Assembly (NCBI GenBank): GCA_047722935.1
Contig: JBDNZS010000002.1
Location: forward strand, 60,398 to 124,397
Reading direction: 5' to 3'
Length of the DNA stretch: 64,000 nt
Source: Ethanoligenens sp047722935
Lineage (GTDB): Bacteria; Bacillota; Clostridia; Oscillospirales; Ethanoligenentaceae
This document shows, piece after piece, positions 1 through 8,518 of this stretch. The notes under the pieces were generated by a model. It worked only from the letters and a program-made list of their open reading frames with translations, was not told the DNA's origin and searched no databases. A program made the translations under genes and the position numbers. How positions within the stretch are numbered: position 1 is the first letter of the stretch; every line of letters starts with the position of its first letter.

Positions 1-3000
1 GGCTTTCAGGCACTGATTATAATCCGCACCCATGGCAACCTGTGCCACATAGACGTAACCGTAGCTCATGAGCATACCGGCCAAATCCTTCTTACGGGTG
101 GCTTTACCGGCTGCGGCGAACTGCGCCACAGAACCGGCCGGTGTGGATTTGGACGCCTGTCCGCCGGTGTTGGAATACACTTCGGTGTCGAAGATGAGGA
201 CGTTGATGTCTTCGCCAGACGCGACCACATGGTCAAGACCGCCGAAGCCGATGTCATACGCCCAACCGTCGCCGCCGAGAATCCAGACGGATTTCTTCGC
301 GAGGAAGTCTTTGCGGGCAAGGACTTCCAGTGCCAGCTTGTTGTCGCTGACTTTTTCAAGCGCGGCGACCAGCGAATCAGTTGCTCCGCGGTTGGCAGAA
401 CCGTTTTCTTTGGTGGCTTTCCAGTTTTCGATGGCAGCGGTCACATCCGTAGACACATTTTCGCTGGCAAGCGTGTCAAGGTGATCGCTCAAACGATCAC
501 GCAGCTGTTGCTGACCAAGGAAGATGCCATAGCCGAACTCGGCGTTGTCTTCGAACAACGAGTTTGCCCATGTCGGACCCTGTCCGCGTTTGTTCACCGT
601 GTACGGTGTAGTCGGTGCGGAGCCGCCCCAAATAGAAGAACAGCCGGTGGCATTGGCAATATACATACGGTCGCCGAACAACTGGGTCGCCAACTTGGCA
701 TACGGTGTTTCGCCGCAGCCTGCGCAAGCGCCGGAGAATTCGAGGAGCGGCTGTTTGAACTGGCTGCCCTTGACCGTGGTGGGTTTAAATTTCTCTTCCA
801 CTTCCGGTTTGGACGGCAGGGAAATGCCATACAGGAACGATTCCTCCTGCTCCAACTGGCTGGACAGCGGCTTCATGACCAATGCCTTGTTGCCCTTGAG
901 ACCCGGGCAGACATTGGCGCAGGAACCACAACCCGTACAGTCGAGAACAGACGGCGTGATGGTAAATTCAAAACCGGCGAGCGCAGTCGCAGGTTTATGT
1001 TTCAAGCTGGCCGGCGCATTGGATACCTCGTCCGCGCTAAGCACGAACGGACGGATAACGGCATGCGGGCAGACATAAGAACAGAAGTTGCACTGGATGC
1101 AGTTTTCGGGCTGCCATTCCGGCACATCCACGGCGATACCGCGTTTTTCATAGGCGGCGGAACCTTGCGGGAACGTACCATCCTCGCGGCCTTTAAACGC
1201 GGACACCGGCAGTGCATCACCGCGCTGTGCGTTCATCGGGGTAAGCAGGTCTTTGACAAAGCTGACCAGCTCTTCACGATCGCCAGTCACAACAGTCTCT
1301 TTGGCTTCGTCAGTCGCATCCGCCCATGCAGCCGGAACTTCGACTTTTTTGACAGCCTGTGCGCCTGCATCAATGGCGTCGTGGTTCATCTTCACAACTT
1401 TTTCGCCTTTACGTCCATAGGACTTCGTGGCGGCGTCTTTCATGAACTTGATCGCATCTTCAGCCGGGATAATGCCGGTCAATTTGAAGAATGCAGACTG
1501 CAAAACCGTGTTGATGCGTCCACCCAAACCGATTTCTTTACCGATCTGGATACCATTGATGATGTAGAAATTGATCTTATGCTGCGCGAGGAAGCGTTTC
1601 ACTTTCGCGGGCAAGTTGGCTTCCAATTCCTCTTCGGTCCACTGGGTATTCAGCAGGAACGTACCGCCGTCTTTCAGATCCTCAACGATATCATATTTAT
1701 CCACATAGGATGGGTTATGGCAAGCGACAAAATCGGCCTTGCTCACCAGATACGTGGATTTGATTGGGAGTTTACCAAAACGCAGATGCGAGATGGTCAC
1801 GCCGCCGGACTTCTTGGAGTCATAAGCGAAATAACCCTGCGCATACATGTCGGTGTGATCACCAATAATTTTAATGGAGTTCTTGTTCGCACCGACGGTA
1901 CCGTCGGAACCAAGGCCCCAGAATTTACAGGAAGTCGTACCGGCCGGCGTGGTATCCGGGTTCTCGCCCATGGGCAGAGACAGACCGGTCACATCATCTT
2001 CGATGCCGATGGTGAAACGTTTTTTCGGAGCAGCGGCACCGGCGTTGTCGTAAACGCTGACGATGTTGCCCGGCACAGTGTCTTTGGAACCCAAGCCGTA
2101 ACGGCCGGAGTAGATCGGCACATTTGCAAACTGGCTGTCGTGCAGAGCGGTAACCACGTCGAGGTAAAGCGGTTCGCCCAAGCTGCCCGGCTCTTTTGTG
2201 CGGTCAAGCACCGTGATGGATTTGACGGAGGCCGGGATGGCTTCGATCAAGCGCTCCATCGAGAACGGACGATACAGGCGCACTTTGATGAGGCCGACTT
2301 TTTGGCCCTTGGCGTTCAGATAGTCAACGGTCTCTTCGATGGTATCGCAGGCCGAACCCATGGCGACGATGACCTTTTCGGCATCGGGCGCGCCATAGTA
2401 ATTGAACAGTTTGTAATTGGTGCCGATCTTGGCATTGACTTTGTCCATGTATTCTTCGACAATGGCCGGCAACGCATCGTAGTAGCTGTTGCAGGCTTCA
2501 CGTGCCTGGAAGAAAATATCCGGGTTCTGTGCGGTGCCGCGCAGAGTCGGATGTTCCGGATTGAGTGCGCGGGAGCGGAATGCCTCCACAGCGTCGTAAT
2601 CAACCATATCAGCCAGATCTTCATAATCCCACGCTTCGATCTTCTGGATCTCATGCGAGGTACGGAAACCGTCGAAGAAGTGAAGGAACGGCACGCGGCC
2701 TTTAATGGCGGCAAGATGTGCAACGGCGCCCAAATCCATAACTTCCTGCACATTACCGGCACAGAGCAGGGCAAACCCCGTCTGGCGGCAGGCATAGATG
2801 TCGGAATGGTCGCCGAAGATATTCAGAGCATGGGAAGCAACACAGCGGGCGGAGACGTGGATAACGCCCGGCAGAAGCTCGCCAGCGATCTTATACATGT
2901 TGGGTATCATGAGCAGAAGGCCTTGCGAGGCGGTGAACGTGGTGGTCAGTGCGCCTGCGTTAAGCGAACCGTGAACGGTTCCTGCGGCGCCGGCTTCGGA

Positions 3001-3186
3001 CTGCATCTCCACGATGCGGACTTTCTGCCCGAAAATATTCTTGCGGCCGGCAGCGGCCCACTCATCGGCATGTTCTGCCATGACGGATGACGGCGTGATC
3101 GGATAGATGCCCGCTACGTCGGTAAAGGCGTACGATACATGGGCAGCAGCCGCGTTGCCGTCCATGGTTTTCATTTTTCTTGCCAT
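1..3186 (-). CDS. nifJ: pyruvate:ferredoxin (flavodoxin) oxidoreductase, 3'-truncated by window edge
   Basis: Oxidises pyruvate and CoA to acetyl-CoA and CO2 with reduction of ferredoxin, the central pyruvate step of anaerobes; cytoplasmic, TPP and Fe-S dependent. All 1062 codons read open on the minus strand, from ATG at 3186 behind a GGGGG ribosome site, to the window edge; family members are about 1170-1190 aa, so roughly 110 residues are missing. The N-terminus holds the pyruvate-binding domain (GIYPITPSS, then EAGAAGTVHG). The middle carries the ferredoxin-like cluster motif CTGCGSCANVCPG. The C-terminal TPP domain shows ACAGCGETPY, GGDGWAYDIG and SNTGGQ. The last residues read, YVAQVAMGADYNQCLKA, are typical of PFOR. 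A monocistronic gene is likely, with its own promoter at 3264-3292. A long antisense frame across it is a coding shadow. Confidence 0.97.
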   Translation of the reverse strand, partial: MARKMKTMDGNAAAAHVSYAFTDVAGIYPITPSSVMAEHADEWAAAGRKNIFGQKVRIVEMQSEAGAAGTVHGSLNAGALTTTFTASQGLLLMIPNMYKIAGELLPGVIHVSARCVASHALNIFGDHSDIYACRQTGFALLCAGNVQEVMDLGAVAHLAAIKGRVPFLHFFDGFRTSHEIQKIEAWDYEDLADMVDYDAVEAFRSRALNPEHPTLRGTAQNPDIFFQAREACNSYYDALPAIVEEYMDKVNAKIGTNYKLFNYYGAPDAEKVIVAMGSACDTIEETVDYLNAKGQKVGLIKVRLYRPFSMERLIEAIPASVKSITVLDRTKEPGSLGEPLYLDVVTALHDSQFANVPIYSGRYGLGSKDTVPGNIVSVYDNAGAAAPKKRFTIGIEDDVTGLSLPMGENPDTTPAGTTSCKFWGLGSDGTVGANKNSIKIIGDHTDMYAQGYFAYDSKKSGGVTISHLRFGKLPIKSTYLVSKADFVACHNPSYVDKYDIVEDLKDGGTFLLNTQWTEEELEANLPAKVKRFLAQHKINFYIINGIQIGKEIGLGGRINTVLQSAFFKLTGIIPAEDAIKFMKDAATKSYGRKGEKVVKMNHDAIDAGAQAVKKVEVPAAWADATDEAKETVVTGDREELVSFVKDLLTPMNAQRGDALPVSAFKGREDGTFPQGSAAYEKRGIAVDVPEWQPENCIQCNFCSYVCPHAVIRPFVLSADEVSNAPASLKHKPATALAGFEFTITPSVLDCTGCGSCANVCPGLKGNKALVMKPLSSQLEQEESFLYGISLPSKPEVEEKFKPTTVKGSQFKQPLLEFSGACAGCGETPYAKLATQLFGDRMYIANATGCSSIWGGSAPTTPYTVNKRGQGPTWANSLFEDNAEFGYGIFLGQQQLRDRLSDHLDTLASENVSTDVTAAIENWKATKENGSANRGATDSLVAALEKVSDNKLALEVLARKDFLAKKSVWILGGDGWAYDIGFGGLDHVVASGEDINVLIFDTEVYSNTGGQASKSTPAGSVAQFAAAGKATRKKDLAGMLMSYGYVYVAQVAMGADYNQCLKA

Positions 3187-3263
3187 GGATTGAAATCCCC
3201 CTTGTTCTACACTACAAAATGAACGAACTATGTATGAAGCAAATGGTTCGCGTCTCAAAGCAT

Positions 3264-3292
3264 ATAGTACCACGTTTGCGCATTTATGTAAA
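3264..3292 (-). promoter_or_regulatory. sigma-A promoter of nifJ
   Basis: On the minus strand TTTACA (3287-3292) and TACTAT (3264-3269) are separated by exactly 17 bp, about 80 bp upstream of the nifJ start. The 429-bp gene-free stretch 3187-3615 holds this promoter and the opposite-facing one at 3450-3478; nothing else was recognised there. Confidence 0.6.
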
Positions 3293-3449
3293 CAACAATG
3301 TAGGAAATCCTGCTACTTTTTTAACAAACATTCATCAACTGTTCAAAAACACGCGCCGACCACCACTCTTCTGCCCCAGAAAACACCCCTCAAAATTGGA
3401 AAAAAGGATACGCCGTATGGCAGCCACATAAGGGACGTTTTTGAGAAAT

Positions 3450-3478
3450 TTGACAAGGCCGACCAAAGCCGATATGAT
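3450..3478 (+). promoter_or_regulatory. strong sigma-A promoter of the CNNM/CBS gene
   Basis: Consensus TTGACA (3450-3455), 17-bp spacer, TATGAT (3473-3478). It predicts an untranslated leader of about 130 nt before the start at 3616; no known riboswitch was recognised in that leader. Confidence 0.75.
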
Positions 3479-3615
3479 AGGGATATAGAGTGCGGAAGTG
3501 AACCCCTGCCCGCTTTGCCGCCGAAGCGCACGGCGCGCAGTACCACCCGCCTGCGGGCACAGACAATCCTATTGTCACATTAAAGCATGCGCTTTATTTT
3601 GGAAGGAGTTTTTTC

Positions 3616-4983
3616 ATGGACCCGGACGGTGGCAGTTTAGTGCTACAGTTGCTTTTCATAGTGGTTCTTATCTTGGTCAACGCGTTTTTTGCAGCGTCAG
3701 AAATGGCGGTTGTGACCGCGAATGATCAAAATATCGAACGGCTCGCAGATGGCGGCAACCCCAAAGCCAAGCGATTGATTCAGATGCTCTCCCAGCCCAG
3801 TAATTTTCTGGCCTCCATTCAGGTGGGTATCACGTTTGCAGGGCTGCTCGCCAGTGCGGCGGCCAGTGAAAGTTTTTCCAACCGCATCGCGCAGGCCCTT
3901 TCCGGCGTTCCGCTACCCGCCTCACTGATCAAAGCCATCTCGGTTGCCATTATCACTCTTGCCTTATCCTATTTCCAACTGGTTTTAGGCGAACTGGTAC
4001 CCAAGCGCCTCGCCATGCACAGAGCGGACTCCGTGGCGCTCCATGTCACCGGCGTGCTGCATTTTGTGTCGGTGGCGTTCCGTCCGTTTGTCTGGATGCT
4101 TGCCGTCTCCACCAATACCATCACCCGCTTATTCGGCGTAAGCGAACAGCCTGAAGACCGCAGCGTAACGGAAGAGCAGATCCGCATGATGGTGGATATG
4201 GGCGAGGAAAAAGGCACCATCGGCGAGAGCGAAAAGGAAATGATTAACAACGTCTTTGAGTTTGACGATCGCATCGCCGCCGATATCATGACGCACCGAA
4301 CCGACATTTCCGCCGCCGACATCACCTCCAAAATGGACGAAGTGGTATCCGTAGCGCTGTCAGAGGGATATTCACGCATCCCTATTTATGAGGATGATCT
4401 GGACAACATCGTAGGCGTCATCTACGTCAAAGACCTTTTGCGCTATGTGGGCAAACCACTGGAACGGGCCATCACGCCAAAAGACGTCATGCGCCCACCG
4501 CTTTTCGTACCCGAAACCAAAAAATGCCGGGAACTGTTCGGCGTACTCACCGCACGCAAACAGCACATGGCCGTGGTTATCGACGAATACGGCGGCACCG
4601 CCGGCATCGTCACAATGGAGGATCTGGTCGAATCCATTGTCGGCGACATCCAGGACGAATATGATCACGAGGAAGAGGAGTTCTCCGTTATCGATGAATC
4701 CAACTTTTTTATAGAAGGCACCGCCAATCTGGAAGAAGTGGGTGAGCTGCTTGAAGTCAATTTGCCGGAAGGCGAGTACGACACCATCGCCGGTCTTATC
4801 ATCGACCGCATCGGCCACATCCCCGCGCCGGGCGAACACCCCAGCGTGGAGATCGGTGACGTAACCTTTACAGTGGAAGACGTTGAAGACCGCCGCATTG
4901 AAAAGGTGCGGGCGCACAAAACACAGCAAGAGACCGTCCCTCCCGATGGCGGCGGCTCCCCAAACGACATATCACGGGAATAA
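3616..4983 (+). CDS. CNNM-domain / CBS-domain membrane protein (TlyC/CorC-HlyC family)
   Basis: A 455-aa integral membrane protein of the UPF0053 (CNNM) family. Some members transport or regulate divalent cations such as Mg2+; the older name haemolysin is misleading. Residues 1-190 hold hydrophobic CNNM segments with the family motif ANAFFAASEMA near the N-terminus (here VNAFFAASEMAVV). Then come two CBS domains (around 215-335; DIMTHRTD, GVIYVKDLLR, VIDEYGGTAGIVTMEDL) and a C-terminal CorC_HlyC domain (about 350-440; ANLEEVGELL, AGLIIDRIGHIP). The start follows GGAAGGAG. The gene ends 28 bp before exodeoxyribonuclease III, so the two may be cotranscribed. Confidence 0.9.
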   Translation: MDPDGGSLVLQLLFIVVLILVNAFFAASEMAVVTANDQNIERLADGGNPKAKRLIQMLSQPSNFLASIQVGITFAGLLASAAASESFSNRIAQALSGVPLPASLIKAISVAIITLALSYFQLVLGELVPKRLAMHRADSVALHVTGVLHFVSVAFRPFVWMLAVSTNTITRLFGVSEQPEDRSVTEEQIRMMVDMGEEKGTIGESEKEMINNVFEFDDRIAADIMTHRTDISAADITSKMDEVVSVALSEGYSRIPIYEDDLDNIVGVIYVKDLLRYVGKPLERAITPKDVMRPPLFVPETKKCRELFGVLTARKQHMAVVIDEYGGTAGIVTMEDLVESIVGDIQDEYDHEEEEFSVIDESNFFIEGTANLEEVGELLEVNLPEGEYDTIAGLIIDRIGHIPAPGEHPSVEIGDVTFTVEDVEDRRIEKVRAHKTQQETVPPDGGGSPNDISRE

Positions 4984-5011
4984 ATCCTGTTTTTATGAGG
5001 AATATATTAAT

Positions 5012-5788
5012 ATGAAGCTGATTTCTTGGAACGTCAATGGCCTGCGCGCCTGTGTGCAGAAAGGGTTTGCCGATTTCTTTAATGCGGAACAGGCGGACAT
5101 CTTCTGCGTGCAGGAGACCAAAATGCATCCCGAACAGGCGGACATCGCGTTTGACGGCTACCAAAGCTTTTGGAACAGCGCGGAGAAAAAGGGGTATTCC
5201 GGCACGGCAGTCTTTACACGTGTGCCGCCGCTGTCTGTGCGGTATGACATGGGTGTGGAAGAACACACCGGCGAGGGCCGGCTCATCACCGCGGAATTTT
5301 CCTCCTTTTATCTGGTCACCGTCTACACACCCAACTCCCAGCGGGATTTGGCGCGGCTGGATTACCGGATGCGCTGGGAAGACGCGTTCCGCACCTATCT
5401 GCTGGAATTGGACAAGCAGAAACCGGTGGTGGTCTGCGGCGACATGAATGTGGCACATCGGGAGATCGATATCAAAAACCCCAAAGCGAATATTCATAAC
5501 GCGGGTTTCACACCTGAGGAACGCGCCAAAATGACCGACCTGTTAGGCGCGGGCTTCGTTGATACGTTTCGCGCGCTCTATCCCAGCCAGACCGACGCCT
5601 ATACTTGGTGGTCGTATATGCGCAAGGCCAGGGAACGCAACGCGGGTTGGCGAATCGACTATTTCCTGGTTTCAGACAGGATGAGGGAACAGGTAGAGCA
5701 AAGCACGATCTATGCCGATGTGCTGGGCAGCGACCACTGCCCGGTCGGGCTGTCGCTGCGCACGGAAGAAATTGATGCGAAAATTTAA
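5012..5788 (+). CDS. xth: exodeoxyribonuclease III (AP endonuclease)
   Basis: A 258-aa Mg2+-dependent exo/AP endonuclease of base-excision repair (ExoA/ExoIII type). It cuts DNA 5' of abasic sites and removes 3' blocking groups. Hallmarks are present in order: N-terminal SWNVNGLRA, the catalytic metal ligand in QETK, the GDMNVAH loop with Asp/Asn, WRIDYFLVS, and the C-terminal SDHCPVGL catalytic Asp-His. Length is typical. ATG 5012 was chosen because homology begins at once (MKLISWNVNG) and ATGAGG lies upstream. An in-frame extension to 4883 overlaps the preceding gene and is not supported. Confidence 0.95.
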   Translation: MKLISWNVNGLRACVQKGFADFFNAEQADIFCVQETKMHPEQADIAFDGYQSFWNSAEKKGYSGTAVFTRVPPLSVRYDMGVEEHTGEGRLITAEFSSFYLVTVYTPNSQRDLARLDYRMRWEDAFRTYLLELDKQKPVVVCGDMNVAHREIDIKNPKANIHNAGFTPEERAKMTDLLGAGFVDTFRALYPSQTDAYTWWSYMRKARERNAGWRIDYFLVSDRMREQVEQSTIYADVLGSDHCPVGLSLRTEEIDAKI

Positions 5789-5829
5789 GGGTTTTATCGT
5801 TTATTCACAAAAAGTGTCTTAAAAGTTGA

Positions 5830-5835
5830 TATAAT
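5830..5835 (+). promoter_or_regulatory. possible -10 element (TATAAT)
   Basis: A perfect TATAAT in an AT-rich stretch upstream of the gene at 5977. The only -35-like hexamer (TTCACA, 5804-5809) is 20 bp away, so the promoter assignment is weak. Confidence 0.35.
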
Positions 5836-5976
5836 AGAATTGCATGGGCACAAACATGCCAAATTGGAACGTGCTTGCACGTATCGGTCTGGTTTTTGTT
5901 TTTGTACTGCCCCGAGGGTTTCTTCCCGCGGGATCTTCAATAGAAAAAGAAAACAACCGCGTGAAAGGGTGCGTAT

Positions 5977-7023
5977 ATGGACGCGCAGATCAAGCAGGGT
6001 GGGCAAAAGCCGCCCCTATTTTTCCGGCATCTTCTCGGCCGCGTATTGCGCATCGTGTCAATCGTGCTGGTGCAGATTGTGTTGGCAGCCGGCATTGCAG
6101 TCGCGTTGCTGCGTTATGGTCCGTTTGTGAACACACGCCAATTCATTATCGGGTCGGCGATGTCCAGCTTCACCCATCAGTATATCGCCCAATGGATCTT
6201 TACAAAAGCAGAGATCGAGCAGGTCACGAAAAAATCCGACTCCTCTTTCACTGAAAAGCAGGATCTAAACGCAGTCAACCCCGTTGGCACTGCCGACAAC
6301 AGTATTGTTCTCAGCAAGATCGGCGACGGTTTACAAGGATACGCACTGGAGATTAAAAACCCGTTGCGCGTACACGTGGCCTGCACAGCCTATATCGGCA
6401 CACGGGGTGAATTTGTTAGCACATTGGCTGCCAAGAATAATGCTGTGGCTGCAATCAACGGCGGCGGGTTCAGCACCGGAGCGGACACCACCGGTACAGG
6501 GGCCATCCCATCCGACTTTGTATTTTCAAACGGCAAGCTGCTTTGGAAAGACGATGCGCTCAAACCCGGCAAATTGCCTGCCACTGACGATCATGAACCC
6601 GTCAATGTGGTTGCACTCAATAACAAGGGCGTATTGATTGTCGGGGATTACACCGTGAACCAGCTCAACAGCATGAATGTGACCGAGGCGGTCGACCTCC
6701 ACGGCTACAAACCACTGGTACTGGACGGCAAGGTACAGTACACCAACGATGGCGGCAAAGGTGTTCAGCCGCGCACGGCCATCGGTCAGAAAAAGGACGG
6801 CACCATTGTTTTGCTGGTTATAGACGGCAGGCAGGCAGGCACCTCGGGCGCCAGATTGAACCAATTGGCCGATTTGCTTGTCAATCAATATGACTGCTGG
6901 ACTGCTGCAAACCTTGACGGCGGTGCGTCCACAGCCATGTATTATCAAGGAAATATTATCAACAAACCCAGCGCTATTTTTGGAGAACGCACGGTCGCCA
7001 CCGCGTTTTATGTTAGTAAATAA
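5977..7023 (+). CDS. phosphodiester glycosidase family (NAGPA-domain) protein, membrane anchored
   Basis: A 348-aa protein with one N-terminal transmembrane segment (about residues 25-47) and an extracytoplasmic NAGPA-type domain. The name comes from the human enzyme that uncovers mannose-6-phosphate by removing GlcNAc; bacterial members act on exopolysaccharide or wall polymers, but the exact substrate is rarely known. Family signatures are AAINGGGFSTG, RTAIGQKKDGTIVLLVIDGRQ and NLDGGASTAMYYQG. The ATG follows GAAAGGGTG. The next gene is 90 bp downstream on the same strand and is also membrane anchored, so the pair probably works at the cell surface. The substrate cannot be told from sequence. 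Confidence 0.85.
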   Translation: MDAQIKQGGQKPPLFFRHLLGRVLRIVSIVLVQIVLAAGIAVALLRYGPFVNTRQFIIGSAMSSFTHQYIAQWIFTKAEIEQVTKKSDSSFTEKQDLNAVNPVGTADNSIVLSKIGDGLQGYALEIKNPLRVHVACTAYIGTRGEFVSTLAAKNNAVAAINGGGFSTGADTTGTGAIPSDFVFSNGKLLWKDDALKPGKLPATDDHEPVNVVALNNKGVLIVGDYTVNQLNSMNVTEAVDLHGYKPLVLDGKVQYTNDGGKGVQPRTAIGQKKDGTIVLLVIDGRQAGTSGARLNQLADLLVNQYDCWTAANLDGGASTAMYYQGNIINKPSAIFGERTVATAFYVSK

Positions 7024-7113
7024 CCCGGATGCTTCAATAAAGACTTGTGTGCCGCACGCTGTTTTGCGGCCATCCGCCGCGCAAAAGCGCGTGGCGCATA
7101 GGGAGGAAGCCGT

Positions 7114-8439
7114 TTGAACCGCCTATTCAATCGCATCAAGACGTTCTTTGCCCGACATGCCGGATATGCCATTTTCTTCATCGTAGGGCTTGCCGTGCTA
7201 GTCGGCGCGGAGACCGGCGTGTTGGTCTATTTGAACAATGTCTATCTGCACGAAAGCGACCATTATAAGGTGACACGCCTAACCTCGTCCGCCTCTGCCG
7301 TGCAGAAGCGCCACGCATTGACACTAGACGTCGGCGCACAAAATGTTTCCGTTTCCCATGATGGAAATTATCTCGCTTATTTGGAGAATGGAAGCATTCA
7401 TGTAGTGGATATGAATACCGGGCAGGCAACGATTGTCCCCGCAGTAGCCAACCGTTCAGTTGCCTATTTTGAGTGGGTCTATGATCGGGACCGCCTGACC
7501 ATTGTGGAAAAAAACACTACCTCAGAGGACGACGGCACAGGCACTTCCTCCGCAAAAAAATCCGGCGGTGCCTCCCGTTCCGATTCTTCCGACAAGTCCA
7601 GCGATTATTTTGCGGAGCTTTACAGCTTCGACATGTCGGACAAAACCATCACGCTGGTACGGGACTACATGAACAATCACGATGTATTGATTTCCCTCAA
7701 CAGCGCGGGTGATGCCATTTCCGATATGGACATGTCCACCGAAACTGTGGTCACCTATCTGAAAATCACCAGCGCCAGCGGGCGCGATCGCCTGTGGGAA
7801 GCCAATATCACCGTTAAAAATGCAGCAATCCCCAACTTACCCACCCACGATATCGGCAAAATCCAATCTCTGAAATCCAGCGACGATTTGCTCTACGAGG
7901 ACAAGGACACCGGGCATGTCTACCTATATGACGCAAAAAAAGATAATAGTACCGTCTTCTCCATCAATAATGAGAAAAATCTCAAGCTGCTCGGCTTCGA
8001 CCAAAACGACAATCAATATTTCGGCATCACGCAAAACAATCTAATCACCTCCGTTGTGTATGGCAACCCTATCAGCCAAACATGGCAAACAATTGCGTTG
8101 CCCGCACCGGTCGACCCATCCCTGATCTCCGTCGCCTACAGCGGAGCCGTTTATGTGAACAACAAGGATGCTCTCACCGTCAAGGAACTGGTAAGTGGCA
8201 AATCGGCAGCTTATACGGGCAATGTGTTATGTATATACGACGGCGGTTTCTACTCTATGGATAACAATTCAGTAGAAGATCACCCCATCGGCACCACCGC
8301 AAGAGCCAGTACATCTTCAGGGACTGCCTCTGGAACATCCTCCTCCCAATCGCCCTCGAGCAGTGCAAGCCTCTCCTTGTCTGTCGCCTCCAATACATCC
8401 GCACAGTACAAAAAGTCTGCGTCCGGTTCGTCTAAATAA
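7114..8439 (+). CDS. membrane-anchored protein of unknown function with WD40/TolB-like extracellular region
   Basis: A 441-aa protein not recognised as a named family. A TTG start at 7114 is 7 nt behind GGGAGG. Residues about 15-42 form one transmembrane helix; the rest is predicted outside. It shows repeating beta-rich segments of the propeller type (NVSVSHDGNYLAYLENGSIHV, split by low-complexity Ser/Lys loops; VYLYDAKKDNSTVFSI; VYVNNKDALTVKELV). The last 60 residues are a Ser/Thr/Ala-rich tail. The resemblance to TolB/WD40 propellers is by eye only. It probably forms a unit with the NAGPA protein upstream and is closed by the terminator at 8452-8500. Confidence 0.75.
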   Translation: MNRLFNRIKTFFARHAGYAIFFIVGLAVLVGAETGVLVYLNNVYLHESDHYKVTRLTSSASAVQKRHALTLDVGAQNVSVSHDGNYLAYLENGSIHVVDMNTGQATIVPAVANRSVAYFEWVYDRDRLTIVEKNTTSEDDGTGTSSAKKSGGASRSDSSDKSSDYFAELYSFDMSDKTITLVRDYMNNHDVLISLNSAGDAISDMDMSTETVVTYLKITSASGRDRLWEANITVKNAAIPNLPTHDIGKIQSLKSSDDLLYEDKDTGHVYLYDAKKDNSTVFSINNEKNLKLLGFDQNDNQYFGITQNNLITSVVYGNPISQTWQTIALPAPVDPSLISVAYSGAVYVNNKDALTVKELVSGKSAAYTGNVLCIYDGGFYSMDNNSVEDHPIGTTARASTSSGTASGTSSSQSPSSSASLSLSVASNTSAQYKKSASGSSK

Positions 8440-8451
8440 AACGCCCAGAGA

Positions 8452-8500
8452 TATAAAAAGATACCGCACCAGCTGACAGCCGGTGCGGTATCTTTTTATA
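8452..8500. terminator. bidirectional intrinsic terminator
   Basis: Perfect 19-bp arms (8452-8470 and 8482-8500) around an 11-nt loop, with A/T runs at both ends. It serves the plus-strand gene ending at 8439 and the minus-strand phosphomutase ending at 8519. Confidence 0.9.
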
Positions 8501-8518
8501 TCTGCCAAATTGCAGTGG

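Noticed and set aside
229..3090. 953-codon open frame on the plus strand
   Set aside because: It is antisense to nifJ, whose protein sequence is unmistakable; the GC-rich codon pattern keeps the opposite frame open.
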